Shown here: in pieces, positions 42,601 to 54,317 of the stretch
Layout of the letters: the number at the start of each line of letters is the position of its first letter
Position numbering within the stretch: position 1 is the first letter of the stretch
NCBI GenBank assembly: GCA_020055645.1
Contig: CM034548.1
Location: forward strand, 41,532,296 to 41,596,295
DNA from: Tomocerus qinae
Taxonomy: Eukaryota > Arthropoda > Collembola > Entomobryomorpha > Tomoceridae
Length of the DNA: 64,000 nucleotides
Reading direction: 5' to 3'
Notes under the pieces: generated by a model
What the model was told of the DNA's origin: nothing
Database searches by the model: none
What the model saw: only the letters and a program-made list of their open reading frames with translations
Made by a program: the position numbers and the translations under genes

Positions 42601-44152
42601 ACCTATTGTTACTGATTTAGTAAGTTTGCCCCTAAAATTTCTATTCTTTGCTGTTATATCATACTGTTAGCGATTAATAATGCCACTTTTAATTTAAATT
42701 TGCAAGGATTCAATTTCTAACGTTTCTAAAGCAAGATTTGTATATCCTTTGGGGAAGATTTACCGTATTTTTAATCATTGCAAGCTATAATTGTTTAAAT
42801 TGCGTCAAAGTGTTACTTGATATAATGTTTTGTCGTGATTCAATTCTTAATAACAATTAGAAAAACTTTGCTTTGGCCATAATAAAAATTTATGGATACA
42901 TAGGATAACAACAATGAATAGTTATTCCCTTACTTTAGAATCAAAATGGTTTAGATTATTAGATAGTGGCGACTTTGGCTGGATATTACAAAATGGACGA
43001 TTGTATGCAATGTTATTGTTTAGTAATAAATACTACGGCGACCTAACAGATAATGTGAAAATGTAGAGGCTCATTATCTCTCCCCAACTCATCTCGCCAT
43101 CGGTCTTTAGAATGGATAAATAAATCCCAAGTTCATGCGGATCTAATGAGATTTCCTTATGAAACTCGAAAAAAAATCGAATTTATTACAATTTGTGCCT
43201 CACATGATTGTGGTTAATTAGTACCAATGGGTAGTTTGTAAAGGAAACGCTGAGCTTATACATACAATACTTTGTATAGTGTACGTTAAATCAAAGCAAT
43301 GCTGCTGCAATGCAAAGCGTGAATGATAGTTGATGTCGTCTACGACTATCATGTCTCATCTCACAATCTCATCTCATGATTCAAACAATGATTAAATTCA
43401 GAGCAACTAACTAGCATACATATGTTTCCTAATCTTGCACTGCTACCTATATAGAAATATTGAAAGACGATAGAAAAAGAATCCTAGATGGCTACACAAG
43501 GGCTACCCACGAGGGACAAAGTAAGCGTCCAAATCATTTGCACTTTTCGAGTTCAGAAACGGAAATTATTTCTGTTAACGTTCATTGAAAAATATGTTGC
43601 AATGCTGGGAGACAAAGTGCAAGTACACCGTCGCTGATTTTCCAGAATACCAATAATGCATGAGTTCCAATTCATATTCCGTTCAGTCAGAAATACGTTA
43701 TCTCTTACTTACTGTCATGCACTAGCCTAAGAATGGCTGCTTTAGAGAATTTTATATGTACCAATAATGTGTACTTGCCTGTTAAAGCTGCTGCTATGTA
43801 AATATTTTTTACATTCCTCGTATTATCTTGAAAGATATTGTACTAGATCGTTGGCATTGTATGCTTATCTAAATTGCAATAGGTACAATAATAATAGGTC
43901 ACATTTGCATTTGAGTAGCAGTTAGCTACATAAGGTAAATATAGCTAGATACTTGTAATGATTTGGGAATGAAAACAGTTCAAAGGCAACTAACATTTTC
44001 TATTACCATAGTCTTACCTCTCAATGCCTATGCAAAAATATATTCAGAGCAAGTAAGGCCAATGTTGTCACTATTGCTGTTGGATGTCTATAATATTCTC
44101 TTCACTTGGTTTGCATATTATTTAAAAGGCACAGGAGACTTGCAGATTTTAG

Positions 44153-44683
44153 ATATTATCGTCATGCTATCTGTATGACGGTCCTTTCTACTCCATCGAC
44201 AGTCGCCATTACAAAGTGGAGCTGAAGACCTTCACATCGTATCCTCGCCTTGACCCCGAGTTCCATTTTATTTTACAAATCACTGCTCGGGTAAATTCAT
44301 CAATTTATTTACACTACTGAATTAAATACTGAAATCAATACTCATAATATTAGTCACTCAGTCTTGAAATGCATTGAAATTCCCTTATCAATAACCTTGA
44401 CTATGTAGGTCCGTTGATTGTATATCCAACGGCGAAAAGAAATATCTTGAAAGAGGTTATACCAAAACAGCAAGATTAATTTAAAGTCGTCATGACTCAT
44501 GAGTGCTGACTTTAAGTTAATCATACTGCGTTGTAACAAATCTCAAATATTTGAGGCTAAACAAAATTACTTTGAGTGTGCAAAAATCTTTTTCAGTGGA
44601 CAGAGGAATTCGTCGATGGTCCAGGAGAGCCTCTAAGCTCATCACAAGTCCGCAATTATATGACGCAGATGTTTTGTCATTAA
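44153..44683 (+). CDS. Last two exons of an unrecognised gene (partial)
   Basis: Two exons can be read in compatible phase: 44,153-44,290 (46 codons, acceptor attttag, donor cgg|gtaaat) and 44,597-44,683 (28 codons plus TAA, acceptor ttttcag). The first reads YLYDGPFYSIDSRHYKV and later YPRLDPEFHFILQITAR; the second begins WTEEFVDGPGEPL. Codon use and amino-acid mix are protein-like and GC is higher than in the flanks. No family is recognised. Upstream exons are not settled; a 41-nt candidate at about 44,011-44,051 (acceptor ccatag, donor caa|gtaagg) would fit in phase 0. The 71-codon ATG frame at 43,963-44,178 in another frame is probably a shadow. Confidence 0.4.
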
Positions 44684-45985
44684 TTCCAGACTTGTGACAG
44701 AGCTTTGAAGGACAAGCAACGACTTTAATGGAAGACGATATATCGGACTTGAAAATGCTTTCCCAAGGAAGAAGATTGCTGTCGTCGTCGTATATTCCAC
44801 TACTGTGAACTGTGAACTATTTTGAATTTTAGAAGTAGGAAAGGCGGATCTATAGATTTTATTAAAAGTTTTTTGTATAATTCTTGTTTTCTCCAACTTT
44901 ACTATTAAACACTGATTTTTGACTTGTAACAATCGGATTTTTTTATCCTCGCAATAACCGTGACGAGACATTACATATATTAAATATTAGCCTCTTCGCT
45001 AGACAATGTAATTAGTTGTTAGTGTCTTAATTTTTACAAGGCTTTCATTTTGTATTTGATTCACCTACAAAAGTTTATAAGGGAAATTAGCCATGCGATT
45101 TTCAAATATTTTATTTTTTCATACACATTTACACTCATATTGTTTAGTTTTTCGTACAAATTCTCAGTTATGTTAATTAATTATATTGCCTGCATATTAT
45201 TCATGCATGAATGAAACAATTGACATTGAAACATTTTATTTCCAACTACACACTACATAATGCAATAATATGGGACAAATCTTTATGGAGTGATAAAGAA
45301 TTTTCCACAAAGGCAATCATAAAAATATATCATACCGCAATCATACCAGATGTTCACAGGATTAAGTACCATTTCATTAGGAACTGAATTTGTAGTACTG
45401 CACTTGCTTTAATTATAACTGCACTACATACCTACGAAATACTTAAAACACCCTTCCTTGCATTGTTTGACTTTAAACTAACACACTGACAATAAATATC
45501 CATTTTTATGAAATTGGCGATATAAAAAAATATTATATATATAGGTACGATGCATAAATATAGCTATGAAATTCACAGTACATTTTTGCATAATATTCTT
45601 CATCTATGTACAAACTGTAATATACTTACATATATAATTGGTAATAGTTACACATATTTGAAACTCATAATTTCATAATATTCAAAATAGTTTCGAAATT
45701 TATGATGACAAGTTTTACATACACACAGGTGTCGAATAGAGGATGTATAAAATATTGCTATTTCCAAATGATCATGCCCTTTTATGTAGTAGTTGAATTT
45801 GCTAAAATGGATCATCTACTGTATTAAGACAGACAGAATATTATGCGTCATAATACATAATATGATATTTATATTCAAATCAGCCCATGGTGACTGCAAG
45901 GTTAATTGCGAAAAAATAATTTCTAAAGTTATACAAATTTCGTAATAATGAGTGGAGTGTAGAAAACACAATATCATCCAGTTCA
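44684..45985. other. Intergenic, no gene found
   Basis: AT-rich spacer between the unknown gene and the first secreted-peptide gene. Minus-strand open frames at 44,642-44,971 and 45,816-46,101 have no splice or motif support. Confidence 0.5.
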
Positions 45986-45994
45986 TATAAATAG
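45986..45994 (+). promoter_or_regulatory. TATA box of the secreted-peptide gene at 46.1 kb
   Basis: tataaatag lies 126 bp before the start codon. A pyrimidine-rich initiator-like sequence (tctatcatcacacc) follows about 25-30 bp downstream at 46,012-46,025, the normal spacing for a TATA-driven start site, giving a short 5' leader of about 100 nt. Confidence 0.55.
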
Positions 45995-46119
45995 GAATGC
46001 CGGGATCTTTTTCTATCATCACACCCACATCTCACTTCATTCCAACAAAGCGAAAAGCTCATCGAAAAGCAAAATATTCTGACTTGTACAAGTTTTGACA
46101 AGCAAAAGGTTTCAATATT

Positions 46120-46664
46120 ATGAGTTCCAAATTTTCATTTGTCCAGATTGCCCTCCTAATTGTTTTGCTATCGGCATTCATTTCGTTGCCAGTCTGTCTT
46201 GCTGAAGCAGGTAAGATATCATTTAATATCTATCTGTGACATATTGTATTGTTTAACCCTTTTTCTTTTTCATGACATGTAGGAGCTGGAGCACTTAGAT
46301 AAGTCAAACTAAAACAATTTCGATAGAACGGTCGTGGTTCTTAAATTTGTTAAGACGATATTTATTGTAATCTCCATCAAGTGTGTATGAGAATTCGTAT
46401 GGCAATGATGAAAAAGATTTAATTTTAACCAATACAGGTTTAGAAGATGCGGACGCTTTTCCAGCATGGGCAATAAGCGCTCGTTTACGGGCAAGTAGTA
46501 AGCAAAAAGCTCGGATGATAAACAATGAACCTCATCAACTGATTATGGATCGACCAAGTGGACCCAGATCTAATGCTCCACATAGCAAAATCAGCAGTAG
46601 GAAAAACGTTCGGGCAATATGGGCAATTGAACCTGAAGGAAACAATGGTGGATTTGTTTTCTAA
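46120..46664 (+). CDS. Small secreted peptide precursor A (two exons)
   Basis: Exons 46,120-46,210 and 46,438-46,664, split by a 227-bp intron (donor gcag|gtaaga, acceptor aatacag, phase 1). The product has 105 residues. Residues 1-30 form a clear secretory signal (MSSKFSFVQIALLIVLLSAF..., small residues AEA before the likely cleavage). The mature part has no cysteines and is rich in Arg, Lys, Ser and Asn, with basic sites (residues 46-56, 81-89) suited to prohormone processing. It contains two related segments, ASSKQKARMI (49-58) and ISSRKNVRAI (82-91), each followed soon by Glu-Pro. A TATA box precedes it and an aataaa follows at 46,836. Exon layout and one motif are shared with the gene at 58.5-58.9 kb on the other strand. 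A neuropeptide-like or other secreted signalling or defence role is inference; no known precursor was recognised. Confidence 0.75.
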
Positions 46665-46835
46665 AGTAATTTCTTTCACCGAAATAGAAATTATTGTAGT
46701 CAACTATATTGTTTAGATCATATCTACTAACATTTCATGAATATTCAGTAGATGATTAATCTCCTTCTTGAAAGCACTTAGATCATCTTATACTCTCTTC
46801 CTTTATTAGTCCTTCAATTCTAAAAATTCTGAAAT

Positions 46836-46841
46836 AATAAA
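46836..46841 (+). terminator. Poly(A) signal of precursor A
   Basis: aataaa 172 bp downstream of the stop codon of the secreted precursor gene. Confidence 0.4.
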
Positions 46842-47049
46842 TCGCATAGTTACTGAAATTTTGCTGTTTTTATTGTTTGGTGTATGGAATATCAACTTAA
46901 AAAATTCAATTTCTTATAAACTCGATGTTAGCAGCCTTATTTGCATTGATTGGCAATATTGGCTTCCATACTAATATTCGTAAAGATAGTAGCACTGCAT
47001 ATTTATAGTAGATTATTCTTCTGGGACTCTTAACATCGGGTGGGTTATT

Positions 47050-47202
47050 ATGTCGCACCCTAAGAAGAGTCAGGCCGCATCCCAAGCGTTGTTTTCAATT
47101 GCTGATAAATTTGATGTCAAAGGATTATTCGAAGAAGCTAAAGCCTACATAGCGGAAAATCTATCTTTTGAAAATGCCTGTCTTAATTTTGAGAGATTTT
47201 GA
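47050..47202 (+). pseudogene. BTB/POZ-domain fragment, truncated
   Basis: A 50-codon frame from ATG to TGA. Residues 14-48 (ALFSIADKFDVKGLFEEAKA, then YIAENLSFENACLNF) match the C-terminal helices of BTB/POZ domains, the part usually written ADKYxxxxLxxxCxxYL...N. The N-terminal half of the domain is absent upstream, and the frame stops 11 bp before a foldback MITE (47,213-47,378). It looks like a remnant of a BTB gene or of a duplicated exon. Alternatively it could be an exon of a larger gene whose other exons I missed; no good splice sites were seen at either side. Confidence 0.55.
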
Positions 47203-47212
47203 ATTTGATTAG

Positions 47213-47378
47213 ATATCGTCTGCTTAATGTTACAATGTAACAAGCCATTTTATCATGGCTGCGACAATGTAACAAGCCTGATACAGTGACAAACCACTGT
47301 TTGAGGAGATGTGGCTTGTTACTTTGTAGCAGTCATGATAAAATGGCTTGTTACATTGTAACATTAAGCAGACGATAT
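47213..47378. mobile_element. Foldback MITE with perfect 45-nt inverted repeats
   Basis: The left arm (47,213-47,257) and the right arm (47,334-47,378) are exact reverse complements over 45 nt, starting atatcgtctgc. The inner part continues as an imperfect palindrome (gacaaaccactgt in the loop area), with tandem 'atgtaacaagcc' units. The ends are consistent with a TA target duplication (ga-ta at the left, ta-ta at the right), but symmetry makes the exact boundary uncertain. It encodes nothing. The perfect arms imply recent insertion or gene conversion. Confidence 0.8.
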
Positions 47379-50096
47379 ACGTTTTGGATTTTTTTTATAG
47401 ATTGAGATTGATAGTGTTGAACTGATGTAAACCAAGAAAATCTCTATTAAGAAAAAGAAATAAAGCAGGATTAGAAGTTAGGGTATGCACCCAATTAAAA
47501 AAATGAGGTGGAGATGAAGTTCAATGAAAGTATCGCGAGGTATTAATGAGCTAAGAAAGTACTTCGTTTCGTATTCTTTAATTGGTCATATAACAATGAA
47601 ATGGATAAATTAAAATGTTATGCCATTTATTGCTTATGTCATTTAGAAAAGCACAAACAATTCATTATCAAAATGCTGTTAATAAATGCGCACGTGTTTG
47701 TGAGTTTTCAAAACTAATCTGCTTGGTTCATTTCCTTGTTTTATTTTACAACGCTAATAACTTTTTCATTTGTGCAATAATCTCAATCAATTTTTACACT
47801 TTTAGACAGATGACAATTTTGCACTTATTTGATGATAATAATCTTTTAATTTCACATGGCATGCTTTCATTTTTGATCATGATTGACTATTTAGTAGTAA
47901 ATATGTTTATATACTTTTAAATAGCTGCACATTAATAGCAGGTTTGCCAGATGTGAATAAATAACCCAATCAGTACTAACATTTAGTCTAATATTAAAGC
48001 ACATCGACATTTATTTATATATTTTATTACACTTTTTAGTTAAGCCTATTTATAATAGACTTATTTTTAATTACAGTGATTATCTTGTTCACAAACTATA
48101 ACTAGCAAACTCTACATTATATTAAACTGCGATCATTATTTTTAGCTCCTTCTCAAAATAAATATCAGCCAAAAATACTGTAATACATAAAGCCTAAATC
48201 CGAGCAATCACAAAAAGCAGTAATTTACACATTTTTAACCCTCGCACCTCTGAGTGTTTCCAGTAGCGAATAGATTCTTTCCAATTTGTCTTTAAGCATG
48301 CAAGTAACATGAAAATATTTTGCGAAGAGAAATCTACGTTATCTATTTCACAGCAGCAAATATAAAAAGGACTTAAGTATTTAATACGTTAATACATATA
48401 ACATCGAGAACTTTCTTTTCCCCTTGTAGTGTACGATATAGAAAGGGTCAGGAATGAGCTAAAGTTAAATATTTAAAGCCAGTATAGAACCACGTGGGTT
48501 AAAAGAGCTGATTACATTGTGATACGCATAGAATATTCAAGATATTTTCAAATGATTTTCATTTCTTTTCATATAAATTAATTAATCGTAGTTGAGGTTA
48601 AATTATAAACATCAGTACTTGTACTTTTTATTTAAATTACTCTCCAATTTTCATAATGGGTACCGTATTCATCGATTGGGTAACTACTACTGCGGTAACT
48701 TTCGGATCCCTAAATATTCAAAATAAATTCTCCGTAGGGATGAAAGAAAATCAACTTAGGAACTCTTACGTTTATTATATATTCAAATTGCAAAAATAAT
48801 CAATTATTTTTAGCTCGTACAGTGATGTCTTTGTGTTTCACAATTTACAGGTATCCATAATTTCAGTACGGGTATTACATAACACTCGTTCGGTTTAGTA
48901 CGGGATACCTTCATCTCAGTAACTGTAAATAAAACGTTTAAAAGGTTTCGGTAGGAATAACATCAGTACGCTGATATAATATTAATTCTAATGGCAACAG
49001 TTAGCATGACGTACGTACTTAAAACTAATATATCCACGTCCAGGATAAATTTGAACGCATGTACTATATTTAAGATAGAATTGAGGTGGTAATAGCTGTC
49101 TTTCACTCTGAATGATAATACAACACATTTTACCAGTTACACAATTGCTTGGAATGAATTTGAATGACGTGAGAAATAACATAAAATACAATCCCAAGTA
49201 GGAAATGAATTGGGTTTCCAATCGATAAATACGGTAGTTGTCTTGTAATATTTCAAAACTTTAAAAAAATTAAACCAGGTAGGGCCACATTTTACCCAAT
49301 TTGCTACAAATGCGATTGATTATCATGTACTCCTATAGTAAATAATAGTTACTAGGTTTAGATACTGAAACAACCTATTCACTTATTAAACTATTTTACA
49401 AATGCTTTTATTTCTATTACGTAATAAGATCTCATTTGAAATGGTAAAGCCAATATAATCTAACACTATTATTTTGTAAATATTTTTATAAGCTGGATAC
49501 ATATTTAGCTATGGTAAAGGGGTAACAATAATGGCAACATGCAATAGTTTTATACAAAAATTCAATTCAGATCTGTAGAAGAAAAATTAAAACTAGTAGA
49601 GAAAAAGATGATACAATCTTTCAAGTGAAAATCAAATACCTTACAACATTGGAGCTGGAAAGAATTAAACCAATCCAGACTAATCAGTCGGAAACATTTT
49701 TTAAAATCTACGGCGACAGAAAAGACGACCCATCAGTCAGTCAACAAGAATCGGATTAAAGAATTAAGTTACTTTTAAATCGTTTAATCTCCTTTCCATT
49801 CCAAGTAATGATATTTCTTTTTCTACAGCTTCGGGAAGTTTACACTAGAATTACCAGTATAAATTTCAGAAAGTAGGAAGAATTAAGTAGTAATTTGTTC
49901 TTGTAATTACATCCTTTTCTTTCAATTTTTGTTTTAACTCTTCTTAGTTAACATTTCTTGTACTTAAATAAACAAATTTATAACTTTCTAACAAAAAAGG
50001 AATAATAAATTGTAAAACGACAAAAATTTTCGTTCGTAGTTTTTGTCCCATTACGTATATTTTTGTAGATTCTAAAATCATTGGAGGGATTGGGCT
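47379..50096. other. Intergenic, no gene found
   Basis: AT-rich spacer between the MITE and the 3' end of the CHIP gene. A 101-codon frame at 47,615-47,920 has hydrophobic AT-driven composition and no splice support. A short imperfect inverted repeat (atttacag-gtatcc ... ggatacc ... ctgtaaat) spans 48,843-48,932. Confidence 0.5.
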
Positions 50097-51718
50097 TTAA
50101 AAATCTAGGGCCCACTCGTTTTCTGCAACAAAAGCATCGACCACTTCCTTCATTGCATAATTTGGAATCAGTTGGTCTGCAGTGAGATTTACTCGTGTGA
50201 TGGGATCGAAGTGGCCGACACGCATTAAGTGTTCTTCGATGTCCTTTCGCTCATACGTTATCCCACTTGGAGTCACTACTGGATCACGTAAAATTTCGAA
50301 TGAAATTTTCCCACATAAATAGTCGGGAACTTCTCTTTTCTGTAAATAACAAGAAATTAAATTAGAAAAGCATATTTTGGCAATTCAGAAAACTAATTAA
50401 AGTTGTTATCGTATTTTGCATGGTTAATCTAATTAAATATGACATTGGTACAATGATCAAATACATCTTATTATCGTACCCGACGACGGTCGTCTACTTT
50501 TGCAAACAGGTTGTTCATGTCAGTCATACATGTGTCTGAGAATTTTTCCACAGATGCTATTTTATCGTTCATTTGGACACTAGTGGATTCTCCATTAGAC
50601 GAGAATTGCTGTTTTATATCTTCAACCTGTTTAACAGTAACGAAAATTAAATTATATTTGCAAATAGATATTTTTTGACTGAATATGTCAGAATGCGAAT
50701 GTATAATTTCAATTTGCAATATTATAATAATAAATACAGAAACCTGTCTCTCGCGATCTTCACGGATCAGTCTGGCTAAGTACGTCTGCAGTTCCAGTTC
50801 CTCTGACAGCCGTTTTTCTTCTTGGATTGAAAATCGGCGTTTTCTCCAATTTCTTAATACTTGAGCCATCTCGTCTCCATAATTCAGTCTGAAAGTAAAA
50901 TCATTCCATTATATTCTCTCATTTGCAGCAGTTACTAGGTTAAAAAAATAATCCATTACATGAAATTATTATGGAAATTATATTTGAATATATAAGTATT
51001 AATTAGCAAATAGAGATATCTGCAAATTTCAATTTGACTCTCACCTTAAATGCAAAGTAACTAAAAGTACTTAAAGAGTAACTGTTTACTCGATGATTTT
51101 TGTGTGCTGTACATCATACCCATTAAGATTTAATTACGAAGGCTAGTATCGTATACTTGTTCTATTAATTCCTTTCCAATATGAATTTAAGTGTAGAATA
51201 TAATAATTAAAATGATTCTAAACAGTATATAACTATCATTGGATGTACCTTTGTTCTTTAGCAAGATCTGTTGCTCGCTGTAGATGTTTAACACCATCAT
51301 CAAGCATATCCAATTCACAAAGAGCTTGTCCAAGAAAAAAGTGTCCCTTTACCAAAGTTGGATCAAGCTCAAGGGCTGCACGACAGTCGGCTGCCACATC
51401 TTCATAGCGATTCAATCTAGATATACGAGTAAAACGTTAATAAGTTATCTATTAATTGCTGCGGCAAATAATTAAATAGCTAAAAAAACTAAAGAATTAA
51501 ACTGGTCCACATTAGTGCAAGATAATTTGGAAATACCTAAGACCGGTCAAAGCCCTGTTGGTGTAATAGATAGGATTTGAAGGGTTGCGTTTAATAGCAT
51601 TCGAGTAACATTGGATGGCTTCTTCATATTTTCTTGCAGAAAAAAACCGATTTCCACGTTCTTTTAGTTCAGCGTCACTGATTGATGCATATGAGCGCTT
51701 TTGTCCTTGGTGCGCCAT
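50097..51718 (-). CDS. STUB1: CHIP, C-terminus of Hsc70-interacting protein (E3 ubiquitin ligase)
   Basis: Cytosolic co-chaperone ubiquitin ligase that binds the C-terminal EEVD tails of Hsp70/Hsp90 through TPRs and ubiquitinates clients through a U-box. Exons on the minus strand: 51,718-51,537; 51,416-51,249; 50,888-50,744; 50,626-50,480; 50,339-50,097, all GT..AG with matching phases. The product is 294 residues, close to the ~300 usual for CHIP. TPR region, residues ~15-120: [45 protein letters not shown]; the clamp Lys (Lys19) is kept. A charged helical or coiled-coil region follows (~120-214, with [16 protein letters not shown]). U-box, residues ~219-290: [40 protein letters not shown], then FDPITR. 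From memory, vertebrate CHIP has Ser-Pro after DPxTR where this protein has Val-Asn. Start chosen at the ATG before the TPRs. Confidence 0.96.
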
Positions 51719-53259
51719 TCCTGAAACTTTTCGACTGAAAATTTTGTGTCGATTTCAATGCTTAATCGTTTTTGGTCCTATGAAAAACATTTAAAAATTA
51801 ATTACATCATGAAAAACGTTTTTAAAACCTTAAACACATAATTAGTTTCAAATGTCAAGTCAAGTCTTGACTTTAAATAAAAATAGTTACAGCTTTAAAT
51901 TAATGTAAGTTTAAATGCAAGTACTTTGTCATTGTATTTTGTTTTTATTACTTATGCTCATATGCCATAAAGTAAATTAGTAAATAATAAAATTTACGAA
52001 AATGTGCTGTAATTGAATAAGTTGCTAATAATTGTTGTACTGGTAATGTTGCTTTGATACAAAAATGACAGATGACAGAAGAGAATTATGAATTGTCATC
52101 TATTTAGAGTTGAATGTAGACTTTGTAAAATTACAACTTAGGGATCCTGACTCCTGACAATTTAAGATGGGTCTGTTGTCATTTGTTAACTGATGCAATT
52201 CGTTGGAAATTGCAACTGGTTACTACTAATGGGAAATAGCAACTGGTATGAAACTTACAGCAAAAAAATTGTTGATCTTTATTCACTGCAGTTACTTTAT
52301 CCTAATTGATTACTGTTTGTTAATTGAGTTTCACTCAAACTGTCAACGAATCTGGATTACGGCTTAATATTGAATATTTGATACAATTTTAATTTACGTA
52401 AAGGTGAACCAATTGCCAATAGACAATTTTGGGAAAGAAACTGCGAAGGTAGTAAATGAATTGATGCAGGAAATTAGCAAATAGATTATATTTTCCTGCT
52501 CCGATTTCAAGTTCCACATATGCTATAAGAGAGGGAGGATTTAAGATAGAATGGTATTTAGTCTGTCCACTTGCCACTTACACACTCAGCTCAGAGAGTT
52601 CTCAAACAATATCGCATCTCTTCTCTATCATGATGAAGATGACATAATACTGAATTCCAACTCCAGCTCCGGCTTCCTGTCCTAAAAAATCACCGACAAG
52701 ACAGGAGTAAGATTCCATTTACCCTGTCACCTTATGTCGACAGTCAGTCGTACCCAGCCGTAGGCTTGACTTATGTCTGTTTACCGAGACCACATTATCT
52801 ATCATTTAATTAATTAATTAAAATGCATGTAAAAACGAATTATGATATGTATTCTCAGTATTCTGACGGCTGTGAGTTTAATTGTCATGCCCTATTCTAA
52901 TCTAACTACAAATTGAAATATTTTGTTTCAACGAGTTCTTTTATAAAATTATAACAACTTAGAATTTTGACAGGCGATGTTACTACATATAAATAAACAA
53001 CATTAAGAACGACACTGGATCAAAATTCATATAAATTCCGGCAGTCCATACGAAATTCAATTTACTAGAATAGAGATTTATCACAATAAAGGTTTAGTTA
53101 CTGATGGAGCGTTTCACACTGTGTGCAGTACATTTCTACATAATACTACAAAACTTACTGTGGGTTATATCATATTTTTCCATTTTAAGATGCACAAAAT
53201 TTCGACCTAATCCGACATTCAATACACATTTAGCTACAGTATAAAATGGATACACAAAA
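51719..53259. other. Intergenic, upstream of the CHIP gene
   Basis: AT-rich DNA with no supported gene. It should contain the promoter of the minus-strand CHIP gene; no clear TATA box was found next to its start. Confidence 0.45.
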
Positions 53260-53646
53260 CCTTAAGGTTGGGATAAGTTGTACTCTTTTACATTGAAATG
53301 TATGTACAAAAATCTCGAGTACGGCTGAATTGAAATGAAAGGTTTTGTTTGATATTTAAAGTACGGATCTAGACCTCGGAACCAAGGCTCTTATGTTTCC
53401 AAAATGTGGCTTGGTGACCGAGAAATCGGCACCGACATTTTCTAGCCATTAAAAAACCCGCGCGAAAATGTCGGTGCCAATTTCTCGGTCACCAAGCCAC
53501 ATTTTGAAAATGTAAGAGCCTTGGGTCCGAGGTCTAGATCCGTACTTTAAATTTCCATTAACACTTTTCACTTCCATTCAACCGTACTCGAGATTTTGTA
53601 CAGACATTTCAATGTATTAGCCTCCAACTTATGCCAACCTTAAACC
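53260..53646. mobile_element. Long foldback (inverted-repeat) element
   Basis: Two arms of about 170-190 bp, roughly 53,260-53,440 and 53,470-53,646, are near-perfect reverse complements. Matching blocks include ttaaggttgg.ataagtt at the outer ends, ctcgagtacgg, aaagtacggatctagacctcgga, caaaatgtggcttggtgacc and ggcaccgacattttc, around a short GC-rich centre (cccgcgcg). It has no open frame. This is the structure of a foldback transposon or large MITE; no target duplication could be fixed because the ends are imperfect. Confidence 0.8.
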
Positions 53647-54317
53647 TGGGATAAAAATTCTTACAATGACATGTAGATGATGCCCAGAAATTAGAAAATA
53701 TTTTCTCTAAATACTTTCCACTCCAAGACAAGTGATGAGTAATGGTATTATTTTACAAGTCGATTCAAACAGAGCATATTATGATCCTTATAAATACAAC
53801 TGATTTTCAAGGGCCTTGAAAATCTGAGGTGAGAAATGCGGCAAGACTCCATAGCCTATAGCAAAGTTCTATGTTACATAACTCTCCGATCAAATACAGT
53901 GCCCTGGAAATATAAGTTCCGTGTCAGCTTAGTTATAGTAGCATCTCATGTCGACCTCTATCTATAAGTATTTTAGTTCTCAAAATGGATGTTACCTTTT
54001 TTCTCACGTCACCGGGAGTGAATTTTTTAAAACTTTACCATTTTGAGACTTCGGCGTCGACAACTACGAAAATAAAAATATATAAATTTCTGCCGCAACA
54101 AGCAATTTCAAGACCCTTGTCCACATAATGTCTCACATATTTTTTGTAACTAAATACGCGTTGAGTGTTGCGTCTGTACTCTGTACTAGATTCTTCCCTG
54201 ATATTTAAAAACGGTGCATAGACTTGTCGATATATGGTCAAATATCCGATCAACAAAAGTTGTTCCGCAAGTCTCAAGTGTAAATAATGTTTTCGATTGC
54301 AGAATCTCATAGTCTCA

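Larger units (their letters stand above)
33498..44152. other. Long non-coding stretch downstream of Pax3/7
   Basis: No gene could be supported over about 10.6 kb. Contents: a degraded coding-like patch at about 39,341-39,600, strand-biased tracts (C-poor at 36,400-36,480, 37,370-37,510 and 40,600-40,800; G-poor at 36,640-36,790 and 41,200-41,400), and otherwise AT-rich sequence. Open frames at 36,527-36,822 and 37,318-37,632 coincide with the biased tracts and look accidental. An 86-codon frame at 39,821-40,081 has a hydrophobic start but no further support. Confidence 0.5.
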
